Part shown: piece after piece, positions 24,541-35,839 of the stretch
How positions within the stretch are numbered: position 1 is the first letter of the stretch
Layout: each line of letters opens with the position of its first letter
NCBI GenBank assembly: GCA_963693085.1
Contig: OY856412.1
Span: 349,096,457-349,160,456 of the forward strand
Direction of reading: 5' to 3'
Length of the DNA: 64,000 nucleotides
From: Alisma plantago-aquatica
Taxonomy: Eukaryota > Streptophyta > Magnoliopsida > Alismatales > Alismataceae
Program-made: the position numbers and the translations under genes
Notes under the pieces: model-generated
Databases searched by the model: none
Told to the model about the DNA's origin: nothing
The model's input: the letters and a program-made list of their open reading frames with translations, nothing else

Positions 24541-25950
24541 AAAGTGCAAACTGTTTGCTCATGATATTAATTGAGGTGTGTGCTAATATGACATCATCAT
24601 ATTCAAGCTTCAAACCTACGAAATGTTTTGTGATCTTTGTGGTGATTTCAACAATTAATCATAAAGAAATTTGGGAAAGAAAATGGAATCAACATATGAT
24701 GAAGAAATGAAATCAATAATGATGTTTAAGGGTTCAAGTTATATAAACCGCCTTAAAAGTTGATTCCAAGCTTCAAGCCTCACGCCCTCAATGGTGAATG
24801 AAGCTTCCTCAACTATCCAAGGTCCGTTCTCGAGTCTTTGAGTGAAATGAATGGCTAAGGTTGAAGATTGAATGAAGAAGAGAAGAAATTAAGCATTGAA
24901 TTTCGATTTCCACCATGAAATCAAGGTTGAAGATGACTATGGAGCTTACCTACAGGTTGGGGAACGTCCTCCTATTGCTCCTAAGCTCCCTTGTGCATGG
25001 CCAAATCAATGAAATAAAGAAGGGTCGAAAATAGTCTTTCATGTGGGTGAAAAATGGGAGATATGTAAAGGAATTTCATGAGAGAGAAAATGAAATATAA
25101 TTCCTTCAACTCCCAAAATTGGTGCCACATACTCCCCTAAATCCCTTTCATAGTAATACATCTCCCCCACCTTGTAATTCCTATTCATTATCCATGAATT
25201 AAAGAAAACAAATTAAGCACCTTAATCAATATAATAATAATATCCAAAACTGAGTGGATATTACTTTTTCTTTAACTATTGTGAGTCGACTCTCCAATCA
25301 CTTTAGATATTTCGTTTCCTTTGAAAGGCACAAGTACGTCCATACTTATGTAATTTCAACCATCACATTTTTGGTTGAGAGGCACTTCCATAATATTTTT
25401 ATTTTTGCATTAAATTGAATTAGGGTTTCAATTATGCTTAAATCTTGATTATTTTAATATCAAGATTCTCTCTCTTCCAAATAGATTCAAATGAGATGCC
25501 CCTATGATTTTCTTGTCTCTAATTGATACAAAGAAACATTAGGGACTCTCTAGAAATGGTATTTTGCATATTGAACCCTAGGTTTTGGGTAAATTGCACA
25601 TTACACCAAAACTAGGTTTTAATGCACAAACATTGCTTGATAGGCTCTTTTCTTGGTGCTCAAGGTTGTGGAAGCCATAACTCTACATCATTTTCATTCT
25701 TATGATGCTTCAAAACTTGAGTAGAATTTATCATGTAACATTTGCAAGTTAACCCCTCAACTTGGGTAATTTTCACTTTAGTCCAAAACAAATAAAACAT
25801 TGTTTCAACATAATTCAAATAGGACCAAAATTGAAACATAAGTTCCTCTTGAGCCTTAATTAATTTTCAAAAGATAATAGAAAGCATATAATTATCTTTC
25901 TTAAACAAAACATCTATGTTTAAAGCATAACCCAGGTCAGGAATGTTACA

Positions 25951-25955
25951 CTAAG
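25951..25955. repeat. Target site duplication CTAAG, right copy
   Basis: Exact match to 20295-20299. Confidence 0.85.
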
Positions 25956-26155
25956 TGAGCATCGTTGTCCAACCTAGTGTACACTGGACCTGAACCACTC
26001 TGACCTGGGCCAATTCACACCCGCTAGCTAGCAGAGGGGGCTTGCCCCAACAGATTAGTGATATGCAAAAACAAAGCATGAAATCCCCTATCTATTCTTG
26101 TTTAGTAAAGCCCCATTCTAAGGAAAAAATTAGATTTTAAAATTGAGGTGTGACA
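25956..26155 (-). repeat. Outer LTR, segment 1 (5' part)
   Basis: On the minus strand this begins TGTCACACCTCAATTTT, a classic gypsy LTR start, at 26,155. It ends where solo LTR B inserted. Immediately to its right the Athila-like remnant begins. Confidence 0.6.
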
Positions 26156-26204
26156 TGATTAATGTCAAAGAACACATAGTATTTCTAAAGGAGACCATAT
26201 GCCA

Positions 26205-27060
26205 ATGAATTCATGGCATGAACTCAAAATCATTGATGTACATGGGATATATTACATGTGCCCCTTCCCCTTTTCTTGAGGATTTGAATATATCCGCATA
26301 GCCATAGACTATGTGCCTAAATTGGTAGAGGCTATCCTCACAAAAGCTATGATTCCAAACCTAAGATCAAACACTTCAAAGATACAATTTTACTCTATTT
26401 TGGAGTTGCTCGCACTATCTTCTCAGACGGGGGATCACATTTCATAGAGAAGAATTTTGAGGCCGTGTTGGAGATATACGGGGTTCTTCATAAAGTTTCT
26501 TATCCTTACCACCCCCATACATGCGGTCTGGGTGACATCTCCAGTCACCAAATCAAGTCTATCTTGAAGAAGACCATGAACTATACAATAAAACATTGGT
26601 GCTTAAAGCTCAATGATGCCTTATGGGCATACCACACCACTTTCAAAACACCCTTGAGGATTACATCCTTCTGTATACATCAAGTATTTCCATTTACCCG
26701 TGGAAATGGACCAAAAAGCTAGTTGGGCCATTCAGAGGATCAACTTTTACTTATTGACAGTAATTGAACAATTATCTGTTCAACTTTAGGAGTTAGATGA
26801 ACTATGCACAACAACATGCAAGAGTTATAGGATTTACAAAGATCACACCAAGATGTGGCATGTTGGCCACTTAAGAAGGAAATACATTCTAGTGGGTGAC
26901 TAAGTCCTTATCTGTAACTCCTAATTGTGACTCTTCCCTGGGAAATTACGGTCCAAATGGTACATACCATACCATTTGAAGCATGCTCATCCTAACAGAA
27001 CATTCATCCTATGGGAAAATTTGAAGGGAAATGCACCATGAATGGCCATAGGATAAAGTG
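26205..27060 (+). pseudogene. Athila-like Ty3/gypsy integrase remnant
   Basis: Plus-strand translation follows a plant Athila/Tat integrase across frameshifts. IDYVPKLVEA (D codon 26,307-26,309) is the first catalytic aspartate region. FSDGGSHF (D codon 26,426-26,428) is the second. The frame 26,465-26,722 reads LEIYGVLHKVSYPYHPHTCG, then DISSHQIKSIL and LNDALWAYHTTFKTP. The third catalytic residue, normally glutamate 35 residues after the second aspartate, is aspartate here. Weak homology continues to about 27,060 (LQELDELC, then FPGKLR-like text near 26,935). Stops and frameshifts show it is dead. The 5' part of the element is missing, apparently because the outer gypsy LTR lies directly upstream. 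Confidence 0.85.
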
Positions 27061-28241
27061 TTATATCATGGTCAATGATTTCTTACCTCATGGTGTGAGA
27101 CATCCCCCAACTGATGGCTTGCTTCTATCTAAGCCTCCACCGGCCACAACTTGATTACATGCATTGGACCTTCGACATTAAATAGGATAGTTATTGGGAG
27201 GCAACCCAAACTTTCTTTTTCCCCCTTAATGATATAATTCTCTCCTTCTTTTTACAATCTCCTTTAATGTTTGTCTTATTTGCATCCTTTTCTCACTTCA
27301 ATTCATTCCCTTCCCCTGAAGACCTGATAAAAAAGCAAATCACTCAGTTGGCATCCCATCTAGTCTCAATTGGAATCCCATCTAGTCAAAGGCAACACTT
27401 CAAATACCCCCATGATGTATGATTCATGCGACTGGGTAAGCCAGTCGGTTGACTCGGGTGACTCACAGTGTTAGTAAACCTGACTTGGGGGGGGTCGACT
27501 CACATCACCAAAACTCAGCAGAGCACCCCCACCTCTCTAGCAATCTGTAAAGCTCTGCCCACATGTTTCCCAACTACTTCAACCACTGAGTCTAGTGACT
27601 TGAGGGATGAATCACCCCCTCTAATGTAGTAGCACCTCCCTATTTCTATTGAAGTCCATCTACTTAGCGTCAGTTGACTTGGAAATAACTGACTGCCACA
27701 TCAACTTTATTGGGGCTTCCCATCTCAAGCTGAATGAATGACAATGTATCCGGGCCGACATCTCCATCCTCCTTTCTCCAAATTAGGTCAAGGTGCCACC
27801 TAGCCAGTGCCACCCCTGTGGTGAGTCAAGTGACTCACAATGCGAGTTGACAGAGTTAATTTCTTTGCTGAATCTTTATCCCCTTACGAGTCATGTGATT
27901 CACAAATGCCAATCGGGTGACAAACCATTCTCAACCATAGTTTCATGAAATTTGAGTAGAGTGACTCACAAGGAAATTAGAGTGACCAATGCCCCCTCCG
28001 TATCAATAGCAGACATATGAGTCAATTGACTCGTGTTCCTAGTTGGACAACTGGAGGTATTCAACAACCAAACAATGTCTTATGATTAACCTCAACATGA
28101 TCATTTCAGCTTCCTCCTCATAGACAAATTTGTTGTATAGAAACCACCTTTCCATGACCCCCTCGCCACCATGACTCCAAAGGTGGGATCCAGATCATCG
28201 ACAAGCCCACCAGAAAATCCTCACTTGAGTTATACTAAGAG
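27061..28241 (+). other. Athila-like post-pol spacer
   Basis: No reliable frame. TATTGGGAGGCAACCCAA near 27,193-27,210 is a phrase I associate with the region just after pol in Athila-type elements. From about 27,430 to 28,060 the words TGACTCAC and GAGTCAA recur many times in both orientations at irregular spacing. Confidence 0.5.
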
Positions 28242-29771
28242 ATGATGGCCACTCTCAACCAGTTCAATGACTACATCACCCAAGCAGAGACTGACCGCCC
28301 CCTAGTTGGGACCCTCAATTCGATCATCTCCAATAGCCCCCACATTGCCTCCATCCTAGGAAAATATGTCCAATTTCTCTACGACAAGAATTGTGACATA
28401 TTCTTCAAACTAGGCGTGATTGGAGTCATCCTTCCCCATTGGGCATGCCGCAACACTCTTACGGCCATAGGGATTTGCGCCTCCATTGAACCATTTTGCA
28501 ACAAAGCCACATCCTTCCTTTCATTTATCGGATCTAACCCATCTACCTTGAGATCACCCTAGAGGTCATGACCACATTTTGAGACTCTACAACTCCAAAG
28601 GGAACTCCTCTTGTTTGATGCACATTTTTAGAGAAAATGCAGAGACACCTCCACTTGATGATGAAGACACTTCTTGGATCTCAAGGTGAATGTTGTGCTC
28701 CCACACTGCTTTCCACATCCCATAAGATCTTGGAAAGTTCTGGGTAGACCTCACCGACCACCCTCCCTTTCTGCCACTAGGACCCATGGACTCCAACATA
28801 CACTTGATGATGAAGACTCTTCTTGGATCTCAAGGTGAATGTTGTGCTCCCACACTGCTTTCCACATCCCATAATATCTTGGAAAGTTCTGGGTAGACCT
28901 CATCGACCACCCTCCCTTTCTGCCGCTAGGACCCATGGATTCCAACATACATAACCTGGTGATCGCTACCTCCATAAGATCCTCACCAACACTATCTTAC
29001 ACTCAAGGTACTATCACTTTAATAAACCTTTATACATTGTTGTTCCTCCTTTAGGGTGATCCTTTTAACTGGGATAGAGCGATCCTTGAGCACATCTAGA
29101 TTCAGGCTAGTGGAACCACCATCTTAGCCTTCCACCCAAGCCACTTTGTTACAACCATCGTTATTTTTTTGGTTACACCCATATTCCCTTCATGGTGATT
29201 CGACATAAGGTTACACAACATTTGATTGACCTTATCTACCTTTGGTCAAGCCACATCATCCTCCCTGACATCCATGAGGGTTCTTATGCCCTTATTTTCA
29301 AGGATATCACCATTCAGATTGAGCTTCCTTGCTATGCCAAGTTTTCAACATTGACACTCTACTACGATATGTAGAACCTCCCTTCCCAGATCCAGAGGTT
29401 TCTCCATGAGAACCCTATTCCAAAGGGTGTTGTTATGGAGCCTACAACCCATTGTCGGAGTGTCTCCCTGGAGGCCAATGATGATGAGACTGACCCTCCT
29501 CCTCCTTATACACCATTACACCACACCAGGAGGCACACCATTGATGTTGAAGGTCCTTAGGGACCTTATGGCTTTTTCGAGATCCAAAAACAACTGGACT
29601 ACAACGAGCTTTCACAAAAGTGCATGGAGTGTGAGCAGCAACACCAAGGCCACTAGTTCAACCAACTTTACCTCATGCAACACTCCTAGGAGAAAATTCA
29701 TGTTAAGAGTGGCCACTTTGCTTGCACCTATTTTTTATATGAGCAGTAGGGGTCAATCGAGCCTACCCTGA
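28242..29771 (+). pseudogene. Broken post-pol reading frame(s) of the Athila-like element, function unknown
   Basis: Three plus-strand open pieces, 28,242-28,562 (106 codons, opening MMATLNQFNDYITQAETDRP), 29,192-29,374 and 29,406-29,771, occupy the place where Athila elements carry an extra, often env-like, reading frame after pol. I do not recognise a domain. The first piece is moderately hydrophobic near its middle without a clear membrane segment. Between the first two pieces lies a 149-bp tandem duplication that would disrupt any continuous frame. They may be parts of one old ORF or chance frames; position is the only support. Confidence 0.35.
28652..28949. repeat. 149-bp tandem duplication
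   Basis: Units 28,652-28,800 and 28,801-28,949 both begin CACTTGATGATGAAGAC and end CCAACATA, with only a handful of substitutions between them. The high identity means the duplication is young compared with the decay around it. Confidence 0.95.
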
Positions 29772-30999
29772 CCCCAATTCCCAAACTTGGGGACATGACT
29801 ATTATGAGAACAACTCTTCCTCTTCTCATACCCACTCTAGTGATCTTCTTCCCTCCATCTCAAACTTAATATCTTCTTGAGATGAGTAAAACTTTAAGTT
29901 CGCAATGGTGGTGGTTGGTAGGTTCCGTTTCCATCACCTATCTTTCCTTTTTTCCAGCTTATTCCTGTTTTATGTTTACCCGCATGTAGTTGAGTTTGCT
30001 TTTGTCTATTTTACCTTGTATGCGATATGGCTTTTATCTAGCTGGTCAGTTAGTTGATATGCTTGTAGTCAATGCATCCTCTTAAGTGAAGTGAATCCTT
30101 TGCAAATTTACCATAACACCATTTTTGTTAAAAAGCACATGTAATCTAAGACCTCAATTAGCACTATTTCTCTAAAAAGTTGGAAAGCCTGAAAAGGATC
30201 AATAGGGACCAAAACACAATGTCTTTTTATTAGAATTATGGAATTAACTTGTGAAGTCATGACTTTTTCTTATTTTGAAATGGTCTAAAATGATGTTATC
30301 ATACTCCCAAGGCACAGAAATTCTGGAAAGTGAGAAAAGTGCAAGATTAGTCTCTTCTACACTTCTTCTACCACCTTCTTATCTATTCATCTTCCAAAAG
30401 AAAAAGAATAAAAATTCCAAGCAAATGTGACAAACTCCATGTTCGGAGTAGCACAACCCCTTCTCCCCCTCTTTTGCTTCTTCCATACTCCTAGCAAATT
30501 TAATAGGGGCGTACTACCAAGAAAAGATGCCAAAGTGAAACATGCGGTCCATGTAACTACAAAAAAAGAAATATAAAGGTATAAAGTTGAATAGATGTGA
30601 GACAAATTCCTTTCATACCCTCCTTCACACCGCCTTCATGCCCAAGTGAATATAAATAACCCCAATCCTTGAACCCAAATCTTGTGCAACTTTTTGTAAG
30701 AATATATAGGAGCACTAATAATTGAAGGGATATAACATCTAAGTCTTTGCAAATTTTGAATTGGAAGCAAGTTGTGAAGCAAAAGATTCAACTAAAGAAT
30801 GTTAGAAAATTTTGTTTTTGTGGCTCCAAGAGAATAGGGTGCTCGACCTTGAAAAAGTGGTGAGTACAATATTATGCTATGTGAGTGAGGTGAACAAAGT
30901 GTTAATATAAATTGATGGGTGTTTATAATTCTATGTAGCTCAAGATTTGCAACAAATAAGATTGGGGTATTTTGAAGAATGCATTTTTATCACCTTTTA
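29772..30999. other. Non-coding stretch before the Athila-like LTR
   Basis: AT-rich with no supported frame. It would correspond to the untranslated 3' part of the Athila-like element. I could not place a polypurine tract or an exact LTR start in it. Confidence 0.4.
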
Positions 31000-32525
31000 T
31001 CACATTGTTTAGGACATTTATTTATGCTATTCTATCTCTTTTCCTTCATTTTTAGGACTTAATTGCAATGTCCTTTCTTTACCTTTATTGAAATTATTGT
31101 TATTTTTGTCTTATTTTGTATATTTTCATTTACTTTGTCACTACTTTATATCAAGCCCAAGATTTATTCATTCCTTTGAGAAATCCAAATGACTTCAACC
31201 CGTCTAAGGCCCAAAAAGACCCAAGATTAGAATCTTCCATTCTACCTTCAGCAATCGACCCAACTATTACAAATCTCGCTTCACATAAACTCTAATTAGG
31301 TGAAGTATATCCTTTAACCGACCAATCAAAAAGTTTGACCAATCAAAACTAAATTTGGGATAGAGAATCACTACAGATGAAGCGTTCAGGTCAAGACACG
31401 CAATTAAAACCAGTCAACTAGTCCATGTTTTCCAGTCGATGGACTCATGGTCAAAATCTAGTCAACTTCTAATTTGAGAAACTGATTAATGCAATTTATC
31501 ACAACTGACATACTTCAAGATGAAGCATCAAAGTAACGCCACTCCATTGACTCAAGTCTTTGAGTCCATAAACTTAGATCCCAAGATAGGAAGCCATAAC
31601 TACCACCAAGACTTATTTCCAGGTTTTTCCCACTCCTTTCTCCTATAAAAGGAGGGTAGACTCCAAAGACAAAAGGATCCAACTTTTTATACTCTAGAAT
31701 TGGTCCACTTTTGTTATGTCAGAGTAGTTCCTCTTTGTTAGGACATGGGGAGTATCCCCATATTCTCCCTATCTTATCTCAACAATATGTAAACCGCTTT
31801 ATAGATATAAATGAGTTTTATCTGTTTAATAACATGGAATGTGATTTGATCAGTCATGCTCCATGACAATTATGATCCATGATGATATAAAATTAGACTT
31901 GTGGACTAGAACATCAGATTGAACTCATGTCTTCCTCAAAGAGACCAATGATGAGAATACATTGGACGATTGAATATGGACCTACATAACACTGATGACC
32001 ATGGGTCTTTTGATATTTCAATGCACAAAATCTGATTCACAAGAGGAAATATTTCCATGGTACTAATATTAAAAAAATCTAAAAAGAGATTTTTGTAAGT
32101 GTCTAATTTAACTATGGAATTCGTGATGGTGAAACCCATACTTCTGATAATTCCATAAAATATGAATAAATGTTAATCAATTGATAAGTTATGCTCTTTG
32201 TTCTCTTCATTTTTATTCTTTTTGATAACTTAGTTTCAATTCTTGCAATATAATTTTGTCCCTTTTATATTTCCGCTTTTCAGTTCAACACTTTTCAAAT
32301 TAGTAATATTACTTTCTTGCTTAGGTTAATCATTCTCCTCAACCTTGTTTAAATATTGTTCATTGCTGTCAATTCAAAATTTACTCTTGACACACCACCT
32401 TTTGGGATCGATATCTTCTACACTACATCTATTCACTTGTTTACAAGTGGAAAAAGTATCCATTTAAGGTTAAAATCTAGAGACAATTTTCTTTGGTGAA
32501 TTTTGTGTGTTCACAATTACACAAC
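31000..32525 (+). repeat. Probable 3' LTR of the Athila-like element
   Basis: Inferred from position downstream of integrase and post-pol region, from a TATA box in a promoter-like setting (31,644), and from the end region CACCACCTTTTGGGATCGAT near 32,393-32,412, which recalls the terminal part of Athila-type LTRs. The end is set at CAATTACACA, after which a different element begins. Start and end are approximate, and no second LTR is in the window to confirm them. Confidence 0.4.
31644..31650 (+). promoter_or_regulatory. TATA box of the probable Athila-like LTR
   Basis: TATAAAAGGAGGG preceded by a pyrimidine-rich stretch. It is a good match to a plant retrotransposon core promoter. Transcription would run rightward. 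Confidence 0.55.
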
Positions 32526-32589
32526 AACTATTTAGCAGGAAGATTCATTTTCAATTCATTTGTAAAAGGTTGATAACATCAAGCATTTC

Positions 32590-35240
32590 ACTCCCAGTTA
32601 CTAAAAAGAAAGTCCAAGTAAAAAGGAAAAATCATCATAGGTAACTAAACAATACTTGGTACCTCTAAGTGTTTGTGTGTGCATTGGTCCAAATAGATCA
32701 ATATCAAGAATTTCTAAAGATATTTTAGTACTAAGGAATACTTCAGACATGAAAAAAGGTTTGGCTTTCTTTTCTTGTCTTCAAGTTTGGTATTTGTCAT
32801 ATTTTCTGAATCCAACTTAGGAAGCCCTTCTACTAAATTCATGTTGCTAAACTTATTCAATTGATGTGTGTTTACATAACTAAGCTTACAATACCACAAA
32901 GATATATCATTTTATCAACTACAAGAAATTTCCAAATTATAGTCTCTTGAGATCTAAGAATGATAGTATAGATTTCAAATTATAGTTCCTTTATATATAG
33001 AATTGTAAGTGAGAGAATATAGTAATAATATCCAAAAAATTTAAAGAAAATAAAATAACTATTATTACATAGTTTAGTAACACTTACTACGTTGGGATGT
33101 GGGACATACCTAAGAATAAAATTCTTAATGCATAGAGTATCACATGTATCACACTTACCTACAACCTTACCCTTCTTGTTGTACCTCAAAAATCATTGAT
33201 CCACCTTTATTCTTTTTAGAAGTGTTGACGTGGCTCTTTTCTCTAGTAATATGTTTGGAACATCCACTATGAGACTATCTACTTTTCATTAGCCTACAAA
33301 GAAACAAAGGTCAGTGCCCAATTGAAACTTTGGGATCCAATGTTAGCTTAGTGACACACATCATTTTGGTTTGGACCCCTTATTCAAGTATTGAAAAAAT
33401 GAATAAAAACAATTATCAGTCTAAAAATGAGAACAAACCATGATGGCCTTTGAGTGGGAAGACTCTTCATGGAAAATTAGAGGTTCCTTACCATTTTTGT
33501 TAATATTTCTCTTTATCTACCCCCATATCCTAGACTACTTCTTCCCACTTGTTGAGTATAGTGATCTAGACTTACATTTAGGGACTGATTTCCCTTAAGT
33601 AACTTTTACAATGAAAATCTAAGCATATGGTTATAATTACTAACAGTAAATATAGGTATATGATAAACTATGAATATCATCCTGAGTAAGTAATAGGTTG
33701 ACCTCTAAACATAGGGATTTTATCAAATAAGGTTTCTTCTCATGTGTAGTGCTAGAATCTTCATTTGAAGGCAAAATAGGTCAAGATTCAAGATCATTTA
33801 CTTTAGCATGCAAACTTGAAGTTTCAGTTCTAAGCATGGTAAGTTCATAAACATAAATTTGGTTTTCATCTTTAAGAACATTTATTTGTTTAAGATAGAC
33901 ACCCTTTTAAGTTTCAACACCATTATATTGTAGTTCAATATCAAGATTTATCCCTTATAGAGTATCATTTCTACCATTTAGAACATTTTCATTTTTCTTA
34001 AGAGTTTTTGTTCTAGCATACAAGTCATATATGATATTTCCTAATCTTTTCTTCTTTGACTTGCATTTAGAATTAGAAATGTGGGAAGCATGAATTACAT
34101 AGGAGCTTCTTTAGTGAGTTCGTGCAGATATACCTTGCTTACCTCAATGACTTCTTCACTTGTGCTTAACATCCATGTGCATTCATCTCCATTGAGCTAG
34201 AGTCACTAGAGGAGGATGATGAATCTCATGCCACATGGGTTGTTTCTTTATTTATCCTATCCTTCTTGTTGTGATTTCCCTCCTTGTGGTTGTCATCTTG
34301 CTTCCTAAGACTGCTTTTTTGGTGAGGCTTCTTTACTTTTGGACATTCATTCTTGTAATGCCCTTTTTGACCAGATTCATAGCACCCAGGAGTAGATGAG
34401 GAGGGCTCACCCTTGAAGTGATTTCCTTTGAATTTGCCTTCTACATCATTTGGAGACCCATCTTCACTTAAGGAAGGAGGAGATTGGTTCAAGACTTGAG
34501 ATTTCCCAATTTCCTTAACTTGAGCCTTAAAGGCAACATCCTACTCATTCTTAGAGGACTTCCCTTTATCCTCTTCTTCTCTTAGGTTGAGTCCCACTTC
34601 ATAGGATTGAAGATTGCCTATAAGTTCTTAAAGAAGGAGAATGTAACATGACTTGGTTTCCTCTATTGTTGTCACCTTCTTGTCCCATTTGTGAGAAGAG
34701 AGCATATTATCTTGAAGTTCATTGTACCACTGTCCATGGTATGTCCTAATGGGGCAAGACCACTTATAAGGATGTTAAACCTTGAATACATTTCAGCCAC
34801 ACTCTTTGTCTTTCCCATTTGAAGCCTTTGAATAGTTGAGTAAGCATGTAGACTTTGCTTTCCTTGACTTGTTACACCCCTTCATATGTTATGCACATCG
34901 TATCCCATATCTCATGTGATTTATCCCAAGAGGAGATGCAATTAAATTGGGTTGGTGTAAGAATCAAGTAGAGTATGCTTATGGGTCTTGAATTGAGTTG
35001 GTCCTCCTTCAATCTTGACAAATTCAAAGTTCTCATCTCATCTTCCATATGTGTGTAGGGCACACCTACGACTTTATACATATCATATCTCATCCCTTAG
35101 GTGTAGAATTGCATCCTTCTCTTCATCAAATATAGGGGGAAGCATGAAGAAGCCACCCTCAACGTTGAGTGATTCAAGCATGGCTCAAACATCTTCTCAT
35201 ACTCGTAGGAGTACGTTGAAGAAGACCTTAATCTGATAAC
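32590..35240 (-). pseudogene. SIRE-like Ty1/copia gag-pol fragment
   Basis: Minus-strand remnants in copia order. At 35,093-34,872 a gag stretch ends SSWDKSHEIWDTMCITYEG. At 34,492-34,226 a zinc knuckle reads CYESGQKGHYKNECP, where the second cysteine is serine. At 33,189-32,980 NKKGKVVGK and VVSVTKLCNNSY match the pre-protease/integrase region. At 32,899-32,714 SYVNTHQLNKFSNMNLVEGL matches the integrase zinc-finger region (normally LGHANMKLI...), and near 32,655-32,690 ILDIDLFGPM marks the start of the integrase core. It stops about 32,590, so reverse transcriptase and LTRs are missing. Lineage is inferred from these motifs. The fragment is probably truncated by the neighbouring gypsy DNA. 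Confidence 0.85.
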
Positions 35241-35519
35241 ACAACTCTCACACTCTTAAGACCAAATTTTCAAAAGGTTTGAATATATCCACTCCATACC
35301 TATGAATTATCAAGAAATATACACCTTAATTAAGTGCACATATCATTAATAAAAATGGTTTTAGTTCTTTTATTTTGTCAACAATTTATACCCATAAATT
35401 TAATCAATTACTCCTATAATATCATATCCAATTTTTTTTAGCAATCATATGATATCTCACATGGATAATATCATTATTGTTGAACATCTTTTCTATTAAA
35501 GGGTATATGAACGCAAGAT
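35241..35519. other. Spacer between copia fragment and LINE
   Basis: Short AT-rich stretch with no recognised feature. Confidence 0.4.
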
Positions 35520-35684
35520 GCCGAAATTTTGGATGATGAGATCCTAAACACTTTCCAACAAAGAAATAGGCCAATCCTAATACTCAAACTTGATTTTGAG
35601 AAGGACTTCAACAACATCAACTGGAAATTAATGCTTCGCCTAATGAATGATTTAATTTTATAGGTATATGTGTGTGTATGTATG

Positions 35685-35755
<71 letters not shown>

Positions 35756-35757
35756 CT

Positions 35758-35806
<49 letters not shown>

Positions 35807-35807
35807 G

Positions 35808-35839
<32 letters not shown>

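Larger units (their letters stand above)
20300..25950 (-). mobile_element. Giant solo LTR B, Ty3/gypsy (Tekay/Del-like)
   Basis: Minus strand, from TGTAACATTCCTGACCTGG at 25,950 to GTGTCACA at 20,300, with a perfect CTAAG duplication. It is 5,651 bp and collinear with solo LTR A: the blocks at 20,590-20,760, 21,060-21,300, 24,720-25,060 and 25,550-25,950 match those at 915-1,090, 1,390-1,640, 5,570-5,890 and 6,400-6,784. Against A it has an expanded 58-bp minisatellite and AATTAGGGTT array but a smaller palindrome array. No gag-pol lies inside, so it is another solo LTR. Confidence 0.85.
3..26155 (-). mobile_element. Outer Ty3/gypsy (Tekay/Del-like) LTR split by three later insertions
   Basis: Removing the three insertions at 632-6784, 7096-20009 and 20300-25950, and one copy of each target duplication, joins four segments (3-631, 6790-7095, 20015-20299, 25956-26155) into about 1.42 kb. 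Read on the minus strand it begins TGTCACACCTCAATTTT at 26,155 and ends GATGTGACA at base 3, the TG...CA ends of an LTR. Near its 3' end it has GCATGGACGTGGAACGAG, which resembles the GGTGGTCGCGGGCAACGAG stretch at the same place in solo LTR C, so I place it in the same broad gypsy lineage. The expected left target duplication is cut off by the window edge (only GT is visible, against TGATT on the right). I therefore cannot tell a solo LTR from one LTR of a larger element extending left. Reconstruction is by eye. Confidence 0.6.
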
